From Halomicrobium salinisoli (lineage in GTDB: Archaea; Halobacteriota; Halobacteria; Halobacteriales; Haloarculaceae): a DNA stretch of 64,000 nt. Positions within the stretch are counted from its first letter, which is position 1. Every line of letters starts with the position of its first letter. This document shows, one piece after another, positions 55,088 through 63,625 of this stretch. Both the position numbers and the translations under genes were made by a program. The stretch is taken from the NCBI RefSeq assembly GCF_020405185.1, contig NZ_CP084463.1, forward strand, positions 930,001-994,000, written 5' to 3'. The notes below the pieces were generated by a model. It did no database searches and was not told the DNA's origin. It saw only the letters and a list, made by a program, of their open reading frames with translations.

Positions 55088-55519
55088 TCAGTCCGACGCT
55101 TCCAGTTCCGGTTCGAGCAGGCCACAGACGTCGCCCTCGGCGTCGAAGCAGTCGGGACACTGGGGCTCGCGGTCGATGATGGTGTCCAGTCGCTCGGCGA
55201 CTGTCTCGTCGATGACGCCCTCCAGTTGCTTGGCCTCCTCGCGGAACTCCTCGACCTCCAGCACCTCGAGGAGGAACCGCTCGATGATGCAGTAGTTCTG
55301 GAGCGCCTCGCGGGCCCGCCGGATGCCCTCGTCGGTGAGGTCGACGCCCTTGTACTTCTCGTGGTTGAGCAGTTCCTCCTCTTCGAGCTTACCGATCATC
55401 TCGTTGGCGCTGGCCGGACTGACCTCGAGCATGTCCGCCACGTCGCCGGTCGAGGCGGGGCCGTCCTCCTGTTCCTGCACCAGATAGATCGCCTTGAGAT
55501 ATTGGTCTGCCGTGTTCAT
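55088..55519 (-). CDS. sirR: DtxR/SirR-family metal-dependent repressor
   Basis: A 143-residue regulator. The winged helix (residues 1-65) has ADQYLKAIYLVQEQE, STGDVADMLEVSPASANEMIG and YKGVDLTDEGIRRA, the classic DtxR DNA-binding half. The dimerisation half follows, with IIERFLLEVLEV and LEGVIDETVAERLD. The C-terminal PQCPDCFDAEGDVCGLL has three cysteines in place of a full SH3 domain. It likely senses Fe or Mn and represses metal-uptake genes. Its ATG overlaps the stop of a 38-residue ORF, which follows a ferritin-like gene, so storage and sensing appear co-expressed. Confidence 0.9.
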   Translation of the reverse strand: MNTADQYLKAIYLVQEQEDGPASTGDVADMLEVSPASANEMIGKLEEEELLNHEKYKGVDLTDEGIRRAREALQNYCIIERFLLEVLEVEEFREEAKQLEGVIDETVAERLDTIIDREPQCPDCFDAEGDVCGLLEPELEASD

Positions 55520-55632
55520 GCGAGGAACCTCCCGGTGACGAGCATGGGCTCGTCGCGCGCTTTGCGTGCTACGGTGGTGAGTCGAGCGCTGCGAGACGAA
55601 TCTTGTTGAAACTCCGTTTCAACGGTGTTCAT
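55516..55632 (-). CDS. 38-residue ORF coupled to sirR
   Basis: A short ORF (MNTVETEFQQDSSRSARLTT at its start) begins 7 bases after the ferritin-like stop and ends by an ATGA overlap with the sirR start. The bases around its own ATG (CTCGCATGAACAC) duplicate those around the sirR ATG, so it may have arisen from a duplicated start. No family known. It might only couple translation. Confidence 0.45.
   Translation of the reverse strand: MNTVETEFQQDSSRSARLTTVARKARDEPMLVTGRFLA
55605..55623. promoter_or_regulatory. Perfect palindrome ahead of sirR
   Basis: Arms GTTGAAAC and GTTTCAAC pair perfectly with a 3-base spacer. It lies inside the 38-residue ORF, between the ferritin-like gene and sirR. 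It could be an operator for SirR itself or an RNA hairpin within the operon transcript. Confidence 0.5.
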
Positions 55633-55639
55633 GCGAGCA

Positions 55640-56131
55640 TCACTCTCGGTCCTCCATCAGTCGGGTCACGTCCTCGACGCCGTCGGCCTCCTCCTCGCGG
55701 ATCTCGGAGAGCGTCTCGATCAGTCGGTCGCGGTCGACGCCGAACTCGACGTCCGACGCCCGGATGGCGCCGATCAGATCGTCGTAGAACTTGTAGGCGG
55801 TCTCCTCGTTGGCGAGCTGGTCGTACAGCACGCCGTCGGTGTCGCGGTCGGTCTCGTACTGGGCTGCCACGAGCGTCTGGATCTCCTCGAAGGGCACCGT
55901 CTCGGCGTCGAGCTCGTCGATGAGCGACTCCAGGCGGTCGCGATGCTCGGCCGACTCCTCGACGGCCTCGTCCAGCATGTCCCGTAGTTCGGGATCGGTG
56001 ACCTCGTCGGTGAGCTGGGCGTGCTGGTCGGCCCGCGCCTCGACGACCTCTTCCAGAACCACGCCGATCTGGAGCAGGCGGGCGAGCTGGTGATCCGATC
56101 CCACCGGCCGCTGGAGGCTCACCGGCGACAC
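55640..56131 (-). CDS. Ferritin-like domain protein
   Basis: A 163-residue four-helix-bundle protein. Helices carry carboxylate/His pairs such as VLEEVVEARADQHAQL, EAVEESAEHRDRLESL, QLANEETAYKFYDDL and LSEIREEEADGVEDV, as in haloarchaeal ferritin-like proteins beside SirR. The last helix lacks the usual His, so a full di-iron site is uncertain. The start is a GTG at 56131; a second in-frame GTG lies at 56122. A CTTAAG box near 56188 is the likely promoter. It probably binds iron or protects against it. Confidence 0.75.
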   Translation of the reverse strand: MSPVSLQRPVGSDHQLARLLQIGVVLEEVVEARADQHAQLTDEVTDPELRDMLDEAVEESAEHRDRLESLIDELDAETVPFEEIQTLVAAQYETDRDTDGVLYDQLANEETAYKFYDDLIGAIRASDVEFGVDRDRLIETLSEIREEEADGVEDVTRLMEDRE

Positions 56132-56310
56132 CCCCGACAGTCGCGGCCCGCTACAGTCATGGTGCGTTCTGGGGGAGGCGTCGACTTAAGCGGTTCCCTC
56201 CGCTTCGTCGAGACCGGCGTCTCCACGTACCAGTCGCCCGAAAGCACAGTGCTGCTCACACGTACGATGCCGACCGAAAAACGGGTGCAGCGTCCGCAGC
56301 TACCGATCCG

Positions 56311-57519
56311 TTACCGGAGCCGCGCGGCGATCAGCTCTTCGAGGTCCTCGCGGAGTTCGTCGACCGCGACCTCCTCGAGGACGGGCCGGAAGAAGCCCTC
56401 GACGAGCATGTTCTCGGCGCTTTCGGGGTCGACGCCGCGGGAGGTCATGTAGAACATGTCCTCCTCGGAGACCTGCCCGACCGTCGCGGAGTGGGAGGCC
56501 TCGGTGTCGTGGTTGTTGATGATCAGCTTCGGGGAGGCGTCGGCCTCCGAGTCGTCGCTGAGCATCAGCGTGTTCTCCCGCTGGTAGGAGTTGGTGTCCC
56601 AGGCGTCGCGGCCGACGTCCTGGACGCCCTCGTAGACGGAGCGGGCCTCGTCGTCGAGGACGCCGCGGGTGACGAGGTCGGCCGTGGTGTGTTCGGCCTC
56701 GTGCCAGACGCGGGAGCCGAGGTCGAAGTGCTGGTCCTCGTGGCCGAAGAACGCGCCGACGATCTGGGACTCCGAGGAGTCACCGAGCAGGCGCGTCTCC
56801 ACGCTGGTCTTGGTCAGCCGGGAGCCGATGTTGCCCTCGATCCAGTCGAGCGTGGCGTACTGATCGGTGTGGCCGCGCTTGACCTGGAAGTTGTAGGTGT
56901 CCTCGGCCAGGTTCTGTAAGGCGCCGTACTGGACGCTGGCGTTCTCGCCGGCGACGGCCTCGACGACGCCGGAGTAGTACTGGTCGCCCTCGACGTTCTC
57001 GCCGGTGGACTGCCGTTCGAGGATGGTCACCGAGGAAGACTCCTCGGCGACGACCAGCGTGTAGTTGAACAGCGACCGGCTGTTCATCGTGGTCCGGATC
57101 TTCACGTCCTCGGCGTCGACGCCCTCGGGGACGTAGACGAGGGTGCCGGCCGAGAACAGGGCCGTCGACAGCGCGGTGAGGTAGTCGCGCTGGGGGTCGA
57201 CGACGCTGCCGAAGTGCTCCTCGAGGACGTCGCCGTGCTGCTCGACGGCCTCGTCCCAGGCGAGGACGTCGACGCCCTCGGCCTCGACGCGGTCCTTCTC
57301 CTGCTCCCACTCGAGGGGATCGACCAGCGTCTCGTAGTCGAGCGCGTCGAGGTTCGTCCACTGGCGCCCGGGCGTCCGGATGACGTCGGGCATCTCCAGG
57401 TCCTCGAGCGCGTCCAGCGCCTCCAGCCGGGTCTCGAGGAGCCACTCGGGCTCGTCGAGCTCGTCGCTGATCTGCTGTACCTGCTCCTCCGTGAGGTTCG
57501 CGTGTACCTGCGTGCTCAT
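56311..57519 (-). CDS. sufD: Fe-S cluster assembly protein SufD
   Basis: A 402-residue beta-helix protein, partner of SufB and SufC in the scaffold that builds Fe-S clusters. It shows the shared SufB/SufD core: GTLVYVPEGVDAED, TLVVAEESSSVTILE, DWIEGNIGSRLTKTSVETRL, and the ending SHSATVGQVSEEDMFYMTSRG with GFFRPVLEEV. The ATG at 57519 lies 15 bases after sufB. The N-terminal 25 residues (LTEEQVQQISDELDEPEWLL) repeat the pattern at the SufB N-terminus, which suggests a common origin. Confidence 0.94.
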   Translation of the reverse strand: MSTQVHANLTEEQVQQISDELDEPEWLLETRLEALDALEDLEMPDVIRTPGRQWTNLDALDYETLVDPLEWEQEKDRVEAEGVDVLAWDEAVEQHGDVLEEHFGSVVDPQRDYLTALSTALFSAGTLVYVPEGVDAEDVKIRTTMNSRSLFNYTLVVAEESSSVTILERQSTGENVEGDQYYSGVVEAVAGENASVQYGALQNLAEDTYNFQVKRGHTDQYATLDWIEGNIGSRLTKTSVETRLLGDSSESQIVGAFFGHEDQHFDLGSRVWHEAEHTTADLVTRGVLDDEARSVYEGVQDVGRDAWDTNSYQRENTLMLSDDSEADASPKLIINNHDTEASHSATVGQVSEEDMFYMTSRGVDPESAENMLVEGFFRPVLEEVAVDELREDLEELIAARLR

Positions 57520-57534
57520 GGTAGTCACCGGGGG

Positions 57535-58965
57535 TTACCCGAGCGAGCCCTCCATCTCGAGTTCGATGAGGCGGTTGAGCTCGACGGCGTACTCGATGGG
57601 CAGTTCCTCGGTGATCGGCTCGATGAAGCCGGCGACGATCATCTGCTTGGCGTCGTCGTCGTCCAGGCCGCGGCTCTGGAGGTAGAAGACGTCCTCGTCG
57701 CCGATCTTGCCGACGGTCGCCTCGTGGGCGACGTCCACCTTGTTCTCCTGGATCTCCATGTACGGCATGGTGTCCGACGTCGACTCGTTGTCGAACATCA
57801 GCGCGTCACACTCGACCGACGTCGAGGAGTCCTCGGCGCCGTCGGAGATGTGGACGAGGCCGCGGTAGTTGGTGCGGCCGCCGTCCTTGGAGATGGACTT
57901 GGACTCGATGGTCGACTTCGTGTCGGGCGCGTTGTGGTAGACCTTCGCACCGGTGTCGATGTTCTGGCCCTCGCCCGCGAACGCGATGGTGATGTGGTTG
58001 TCGGTCGCGCCGGGGCCCTTGAGGACGGTGGAGGGGTACAGCATCGTGGCCTTCGAGCCCATGCTGCCGGAGACCCACTCCATCGTGCCGTCGGCCTCGA
58101 CGATGGCGCGCTTGGTGTTGAGGTTGTAGGTGTTCTTCGACCAGTTCTGCACCGTGGAGTACTGGACGTGGGCGTTCTCGCCGACGAAGACCTCGACGCC
58201 GCCGGAGTGGAGGTTGTGGGTGGCGTACTGCGGGGCGGAACAGCCCTCGATGTAGTGCACTTCGGAGTTCTCCTCGGCGACGATGAGCGTGTGCTCGAAC
58301 TGGCCCATCCCCTCGGAGTTCATCCGGAAGTACGCCTGGATGGGCATCTCGACCGTGACGTCCTCGGGGACGTACACGAACGAGCCGCCGGACCAGACAG
58401 CGCCGTGTAGCGCGGCGAACTTGTTGTCGCTCGGGGGGACGCACTTCGTCATGAAGTGCTCCTTGACGATCTCCTCGTGCTCACGGACGGCCTCGTCCAT
58501 GTCGCAGAAGATGACGCCCTTCTCCTCCCACTGCTCCTGCATGTTCTGGTAGACGATCTCCGACTCGTACTGGGCGCCGACGCCGGAGAGGGCGTTCTTC
58601 TCCGCCTCCGGGATGCCGAGCTTGTCGAAGGTGTCCTGGATCTCCTCGGGGAGGTCCTCCCAGGACTCGGCCCCGCCGCGGGTCTCGATGTCCGGGCGGA
58701 TGTAGGGCACGATGTTCTCGATGTCGATCTCCGAGAGGTCCGGCTGGCCGGGCCAGTCGGTCGGCATCGGCATCTGCTGGAACTGCTCCAGCGCGCGAAG
58801 GCGGCGCTCGAGCATCCAGTCGGGCTCGTCCTTGTCCTCCGAGATGACCCGGACGGTCTCCTCGGTCAGGCCGGCCTCGGTCTCGAAGGCGGAGCTCTCC
58901 TCCTTCTTGAACTCGAAGCGGGCCTCGGTGTCGGTCTCCTTTAGGTGGTCTTGATCGGAACTCAT
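57535..58965 (-). CDS. sufB: Fe-S cluster assembly protein SufB
   Basis: A 476-residue scaffold protein. Family blocks are ALSGVGAQYESEIVYQN, PPSDNKFAALHGAVWSGGSF, YFRMNSEGMGQFEHTLIVA, HYIEGCSAPQYATHNLHSG, ECDALMFDNESTSDTMPYME and the ending SRGLDDDDAKQMIVAGFIEP. Cysteines in the GCSAP and ECDAL segments are the expected cluster or sulfur-transfer ligands. It sits between sufC and sufD in one operon, with gaps of 61 and 15 bases. Confidence 0.96.
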   Translation of the reverse strand: MSSDQDHLKETDTEARFEFKKEESSAFETEAGLTEETVRVISEDKDEPDWMLERRLRALEQFQQMPMPTDWPGQPDLSEIDIENIVPYIRPDIETRGGAESWEDLPEEIQDTFDKLGIPEAEKNALSGVGAQYESEIVYQNMQEQWEEKGVIFCDMDEAVREHEEIVKEHFMTKCVPPSDNKFAALHGAVWSGGSFVYVPEDVTVEMPIQAYFRMNSEGMGQFEHTLIVAEENSEVHYIEGCSAPQYATHNLHSGGVEVFVGENAHVQYSTVQNWSKNTYNLNTKRAIVEADGTMEWVSGSMGSKATMLYPSTVLKGPGATDNHITIAFAGEGQNIDTGAKVYHNAPDTKSTIESKSISKDGGRTNYRGLVHISDGAEDSSTSVECDALMFDNESTSDTMPYMEIQENKVDVAHEATVGKIGDEDVFYLQSRGLDDDDAKQMIVAGFIEPITEELPIEYAVELNRLIELEMEGSLG

Positions 58966-59026
58966 AGTTGGTTAGGTGTCGCTTGACGCTCTGTGGTTAT
59001 ACGGGTTGGGACGACCGGGGTCACGC

Positions 59027-59941
59027 TCACGCCGCCTCGTAGACTTCCTCGCGGACCCAGTCGTAGCCCTCGTCCTCGAGCTGTTCGGCCAGTTCGGGAC
59101 CGCCGGACTTGGCGATCTGGCCGTCCAGCATCACGTGGACGTGGTCGGGCTCGACGTAGTCGAGGATCCGCTGGTAGTGGGTGATCTGGAGGATGCCGGC
59201 GCCCTGCTCGTCGCGAAGCGCGTTGATACCGCTGGAGACGTCCTGCAGACGGTCGATGTCCAGCCCGGAGTCGATCTCGTCGAGCACGGCGATCGAGGGC
59301 TCGAGGATCGCGGCCTGGAGGACCTCGTTTTGCTTCTTCTCGCCGCCGGAGAAGCCGGCGTTCAGATAGCGGTTGGCGAACTTCTCGTCCATGTCCAGCT
59401 GCTCCATCTTCTCCTGGAGGATCTGCTGGAACTCGGCGACGCCGATCTCGCCCTCGTCGGCGGGGCCCTCCATCGGGGAGTTCTCGTAGCCCTCGTCTTC
59501 GTCGTCGGCCTCGGCTTCCTCGTCGTCGTCCTCGAACAGCTCCTCGCGCTCCTCGAGCTTGGCGTTCAGCGCGGTGCGGAGGAAGTTCACCATCGTGACG
59601 CCCTCGATCTCGGCGGGGTACTGGAAGCCGAGGAAGACGCCGAGCGCGGCGCGCTCGTTCGGTTCGAGGTCGAGCAGGTCCCAGGTCCGCAGGTCCTCCG
59701 GGATGTCGACGTCCTCGCCGAACTCGTCGTCCTCGAGGTGGATGAGGACCTCGCCGTCGGTGACCTCGTAGGCCGGGTGGCCCGCGATCACCTTCGCGGT
59801 CGTCGACTTGCCCGACCCGTTGGGACCCATCAGCGCGTGGATCTCGCCGGACTCGACCTCGAGGTCGACGCCCTGCAGGATCTGCTCACCGCCCTCTTCG
59901 GCGACTTCAGCGTGGAGATTGTTGATTTCGAGTACTGCCAT
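59027..59941 (-). CDS. sufC: Fe-S cluster assembly ATPase SufC with acidic insert
   Basis: The ABC-type ATPase of the SufBCD complex. The 304-residue product has Walker A GPNGSGKSTTAKV, the Q-loop FLGFQYPAEIEGVTM, signature FSGGEKKQNEVLQ, Walker B SIAVLDEIDSGLDID and the switch His in QITHYQRIL. It is about 50 residues longer than usual. Most of the excess is an acidic insert near residues 137-165 (EEAEADDEDEGYENS at its core). The ATG at 59941 (MAVLEINNL) fits the family start. It leads the sufCBD operon. Confidence 0.95.
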   Translation of the reverse strand: MAVLEINNLHAEVAEEGGEQILQGVDLEVESGEIHALMGPNGSGKSTTAKVIAGHPAYEVTDGEVLIHLEDDEFGEDVDIPEDLRTWDLLDLEPNERAALGVFLGFQYPAEIEGVTMVNFLRTALNAKLEEREELFEDDDEEAEADDEDEGYENSPMEGPADEGEIGVAEFQQILQEKMEQLDMDEKFANRYLNAGFSGGEKKQNEVLQAAILEPSIAVLDEIDSGLDIDRLQDVSSGINALRDEQGAGILQITHYQRILDYVEPDHVHVMLDGQIAKSGGPELAEQLEDEGYDWVREEVYEAA

Positions 59942-60017
59942 GGTAGTTACTTCAGTCATGAGAAAGGAGGGGAGTTCCGCTCATCAAGCTTACGCATTCC
60001 CCGTCGCTGATTTCCGA

Positions 60018-60039
60018 AGCGAAAAAGAATATTTTCGCT
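60018..60039. promoter_or_regulatory. Inverted repeat at the suf promoter
   Basis: Arms AGCGAAAA and TTTTCGCT pair perfectly across a 6-base AT-rich spacer. On the minus strand the element contains AAAATATTC, a TATA-like box upstream of sufC. It looks like an operator placed on the core promoter, which could bind an iron or redox regulator. Confidence 0.55.
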
Positions 60040-60066
60040 ACCGAAACGCCCTGGCGGGGACAGGCC

Positions 60067-62787
60067 TCACGTGAACTGCCCGAGACCGGTCTGCTCCTGG
60101 CCGGCCTTGACCTCGTCCCAGGAGACGTTCATGGCCTCGAGGATGCGCGCGATCGGCCCCTTCAGCGTCTTGTCGAGCATCTTGTCCCAGTCGACCTCGA
60201 ACTCCTCGGGGATCTGGTCGGCGAACTCGAAGCAGATGACGTCCGGGTCCGTCCGGAACTCGTCGTAGAGGTCCTTCTCCCGGCTGCTCAGGTCCGAGTC
60301 GTCGAACGACTGGAAGAAGTCGTCGTGGACCCGGTTCAGGTACAGCCGCTTGGGCTTCGAGCCGCTCTGGAAGTTCGTCCCCAGCAGGAGGTTGGCGTAC
60401 TTCGCGCCCCGGACCTGCGCCGTGTCCGTGTCGTAGTTGTCCAGTTTCTTCCCGATGCCGCCGGGGATGCCGACGTCCTCGGGGTCGACGTTGCCCGCCT
60501 GGAAGTCCTCGATGACGTCGTGGACGTAGGTCTTGACGTCGTCGATGTCCTCCCCGTGGACGATCATCTCGATGACCCGGTGCTGGACGCGCTTGGTGAT
60601 CGGCGCGATGTCCGAGCGCTGGTACTCGAAGCCGGTGATGTCGATGTCGTCGACCTCCTTGCCCTCCTTCCAGACGATGTGGCCGGCGTAGCGCTTCTTC
60701 TTGCCCGCCTGGAAGAACCGCCGGTAGAGCTTCTCGAACTCGATCTGGAAGCGGTGCTCCTCGGCGTTGAGCTCCTCGCGCGCGAAGTCGTCGTAGGACT
60801 CGTTGATGTGTTCCTCGAGTTCGAAGGACTGCTCGATGGCCTCCTCTTTCTCGACGTCGGCGCCGAGTTCGAGCATGACGCTGTCGGTGTCCCCGTAGAC
60901 GACTTCCTGACCGACCTCGTTGGCGGCCGCCTCGGTGAACTCGATGACCTCCCGTCCCGTCGCGGTCACCGCGGCGCCCATCTCCTTGTCGTAGAGGCGG
61001 AAGCGGTCCCAGCCCAGCACGCCGTACAGCGAGTTCATGATGACCTTCACCGCGGCCTGCTGGCGGTCGAACCGCTCGTAGTCCTGGGAGTCGGGGTCGT
61101 TGTCGTCCCGGAGGGACTTCTTCTCCTCGCGCTCCGTGAGGAGCTCGTCGACCATCTCCCGGATGACGCCGTCGGGTTCCTTCCGGAAGTGGGTCCCGTT
61201 GGGCGCGCGGTAGGTCTCGCCGTCGTACTCGTCGGGGTCGACCTTGGTCTCCGGGCTCGCGTTCGTGGTCACCATGCACATCGGGTACAGGCTCTTCAGG
61301 TCGAGCACGGTGACGTTCTCCTTGACGCCGGTGATGGGGTCGAAGACGGCGCCGCCCTCGTAGTCCTCGCTCTCCTGCTGGCCCTTCGAGGGCAGGGCGA
61401 ACTCGCCGTGGAGCTTGTGGAGGACGTACATGTCGACCGCGTCGCCGGGCGTGGTGGCGTCCTCGAGCTTGCAGCCGACGAACGAGCGGACCTCGTCCCA
61501 GAACGGGATGATGTTCTGGTCGCGGTCCAGTTCGACGCACAGCTCCACGTCGCGGAGGTTGTACTCCAGCAGGCGCTCGGGGTCGTCCTCCCAGAGGTCG
61601 CCGATGTCGCCGGGGTAGCGCTCCTTGCCGACGCCCAGTTCCTCCTCGCCGACGGCGTCCAGCCGGTAGGAGTCCAGTTCGCTGAACTGGGTGCGCTGGT
61701 AGGCGTACAGCAGGTCGAAGACGACCCGGCCCTTGATGTCCGGGCCGCCCCAGCCGCTGTCCCAGACCTCGTCCACGCGTGAGAGCCGGTCGGAGTCGAG
61801 GTCGTAGTCGTGGTGCGGGCCGGCCAGTTCGTTCAGCCGGTCGACGAGGTAGGGGGCGTCGAAGTCGTCGAAGTTCCACCCGGTCAGCACGTCGGGGTCG
61901 GTCTCCTCGATGTAGTCGAGGAAGGAGGACAGCATGTGCTCCTCCTCCTCGAAGACCCTGACGTCCGCCTCGAAGTCCCCCTCGATGGGCTCGTAGCGGT
62001 CCAGGGCCTCGGGGCCGTTCACGCCGTCGGGAGACTCGTAGAGCCAGACGACGTACTCGTCGCGGTAGGAGTCGTGGGAGGTGAGACAGACGATCTTCTC
62101 CTCGCCGTCCTCGGGGAAGCCGAAGCGGTCGTCGACCTCGATGTCGAAGGTGTTGACCCGGGGGCTGGCGCTGGCCGCGACGGGTTCGACCTCGCTGTGG
62201 TGGACCCGCAGGGCGCCGTCGTCGTCCTCGCGGACGGGCAGGCGGACGCCGCTGGTGATCCCCTTGTCGATCAGGAAGCGGTTGGGGAAGAGGATGTCCG
62301 CCTCGTAGTGCTCGAAGTCGTCGCGGATCCGGCCCACGTCGCGGGGCGTCTGTCCGAAGATCTTGACGAGACGCTCCCCGCGGATTGACTCGTAGGGCTC
62401 GCCGTCGTCGTCGGCCTCCTCCCAGCCCGTGATGCTGTCGTACTGGCGGAGGCGGTCGGCGTCGACGTTCTCGGCCGGGGCGTAGAAGTACGGCTGGAAG
62501 TCGTACACGCGCGCGTGAACGGCCTCCTCGTCGTCGGTCCGCCCGAAGACGTGCATGACGGGGTACTCGTCGTCCCCCGAACCCTCGATGGTGTAGTCGA
62601 CCTGCGTGACTGCGATCTCGACGCTGTCGTCGACCTCCGGGAAGAGGTGGTCGCTGGCGTCGACGACGTCGGCACCGCCGCCACCGCCGTCGCCGGCCAC
62701 GGCACGGGCCTCCTCGGCCGCGTCCCGCCCGTCGTCCCCGCCGTCGTCGACGAACGCGTCCAGGCCCTGCTGGCCCTCGTCGGTCAT
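60067..62787 (-). CDS. polB: Family-B DNA polymerase
   Basis: A 906-residue replicative-type polymerase. The 3'-5' exonuclease motifs are FDIEVDD, GWNFDDFDAPYL and YNLRDVELC. The polymerase motifs are A (LDLKSLYPMCM), B (KVIMNSLYGVLGW) and C (YGDTDSVML), all uninterrupted, so no intein is present at the three sites often used in haloarchaeal polB. The C-terminal thumb ends EVKAGQEQTGLGQFT, close to a PCNA-binding pattern (QxxLxxF). The start is the ATG at 62787. TTTTTATC on the minus strand about 28 bases upstream suggests a leaderless mRNA. Confidence 0.95.
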   Translation of the reverse strand: MTDEGQQGLDAFVDDGGDDGRDAAEEARAVAGDGGGGGADVVDASDHLFPEVDDSVEIAVTQVDYTIEGSGDDEYPVMHVFGRTDDEEAVHARVYDFQPYFYAPAENVDADRLRQYDSITGWEEADDDGEPYESIRGERLVKIFGQTPRDVGRIRDDFEHYEADILFPNRFLIDKGITSGVRLPVREDDDGALRVHHSEVEPVAASASPRVNTFDIEVDDRFGFPEDGEEKIVCLTSHDSYRDEYVVWLYESPDGVNGPEALDRYEPIEGDFEADVRVFEEEEHMLSSFLDYIEETDPDVLTGWNFDDFDAPYLVDRLNELAGPHHDYDLDSDRLSRVDEVWDSGWGGPDIKGRVVFDLLYAYQRTQFSELDSYRLDAVGEEELGVGKERYPGDIGDLWEDDPERLLEYNLRDVELCVELDRDQNIIPFWDEVRSFVGCKLEDATTPGDAVDMYVLHKLHGEFALPSKGQQESEDYEGGAVFDPITGVKENVTVLDLKSLYPMCMVTTNASPETKVDPDEYDGETYRAPNGTHFRKEPDGVIREMVDELLTEREEKKSLRDDNDPDSQDYERFDRQQAAVKVIMNSLYGVLGWDRFRLYDKEMGAAVTATGREVIEFTEAAANEVGQEVVYGDTDSVMLELGADVEKEEAIEQSFELEEHINESYDDFAREELNAEEHRFQIEFEKLYRRFFQAGKKKRYAGHIVWKEGKEVDDIDITGFEYQRSDIAPITKRVQHRVIEMIVHGEDIDDVKTYVHDVIEDFQAGNVDPEDVGIPGGIGKKLDNYDTDTAQVRGAKYANLLLGTNFQSGSKPKRLYLNRVHDDFFQSFDDSDLSSREKDLYDEFRTDPDVICFEFADQIPEEFEVDWDKMLDKTLKGPIARILEAMNVSWDEVKAGQEQTGLGQFT

Positions 62788-62895
62788 AACGTGGCGTCGT
62801 TCGGGATGCCCGATAAAAACAGCGACGGTCCGGCGAGGGCCGCCGAAGCCAGAAGGTATTTGGTAACCCGTGGCATACCATCGGTCGACGTCCCC

Positions 62896-63078
62896 ATGTC
62901 GAACCACGCACGTGCCGACGACGAGGCGGAGGAACTGCGCTCCGAACCCAGCCTGCCGAGCGCGGTCGAGTCGACCGAGACCTACGAGACCGACGAGGGG
63001 ACAGTGTTCTACGACGCCGAGAACCCGATGGCCTGGATCCAGGCCGCGTCACCGGTGGCGCTGGACGACGTCGCCTGA
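62896..63078 (+). CDS. 60-residue haloarchaeal protein with FYDAENPMAWIQ motif
   Basis: A small acidic protein. The C-terminal half has ETDEGTVFYDAENPMAWIQA, a pattern I recall from many tiny haloarchaeal proteins (DUF7331-like; the number is uncertain). The N-terminus is disordered and Glu-rich. A GGTATTTGG box 33-40 bases upstream gives a short leader. It is divergent from polB. Function unknown. Confidence 0.65.
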   Translation: MSNHARADDEAEELRSEPSLPSAVESTETYETDEGTVFYDAENPMAWIQAASPVALDDVA

Positions 63079-63192
63079 TCGGCGTCGGACCCGCAGACTC
63101 ACTGCGTCCGTCCCGCGATCCCGAACTCGCTTCACTCGGTTGGACGCGGACGGACCGTGAACGCTTTTCTTGCCGCCCGCGTAGCGGCCGCC

Positions 63193-63555
63193 GTGGTCGA
63201 CCCCGAGCGCCTCGACGAGAAGTCGCCCCACGAGCCCGAGGAGTTCGATCCGGAGAGCCTCGGGCCGGAGACGCCGGAGACCGACGCGCCCGGCGACGGC
63301 GTCGCCCCGGAGGTCCCGTCCGCGCCGGAGTTCGACGCCGAGGACCTCGACCCCGAGGTCGGCGCCCTGTTCTGGAAGCTCGTCCTCGTGTTCAACGCCT
63401 CGGTGTTCGCGCTGGCCGTCGGGCCGATGGTCGCCTACTTCCTCGGCGACGTCCGGCGCGGGGGCCTGATCTTCGCCGTCGGTCTGGCCGGCTTCGCGTA
63501 CGGCGTCGTTCGGTACTACCAGTTCCAGCGCAACCGGGACGAGGACGCGGCGTAG
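63193..63555 (+). CDS. Two-TM haloarchaeal protein with acidic N-terminus
   Basis: A 120-residue protein. The first 60 residues are acidic and Pro-rich (DEKSPHEPEEFDPESLG). Two hydrophobic helices follow (LVLVFNASVFALAVGPMVAY and GGLIFAVGLAGFAYGVV), then a charged end, RNRDEDAA. I choose the GTG at 63193 because a CTTTTCTT box lies about 27 bases upstream; a GTG at 63157 would place that box inside the gene. Function unknown. Confidence 0.65.
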   Translation: MVDPERLDEKSPHEPEEFDPESLGPETPETDAPGDGVAPEVPSAPEFDAEDLDPEVGALFWKLVLVFNASVFALAVGPMVAYFLGDVRRGGLIFAVGLAGFAYGVVRYYQFQRNRDEDAA

Positions 63556-63625
63556 TGGGCGAGACGCCGGCGTCCCGGATCGACGACCGGAACGGCTAAC
63601 CGCGGCGGCGCGCTAGCCGCCCTCG

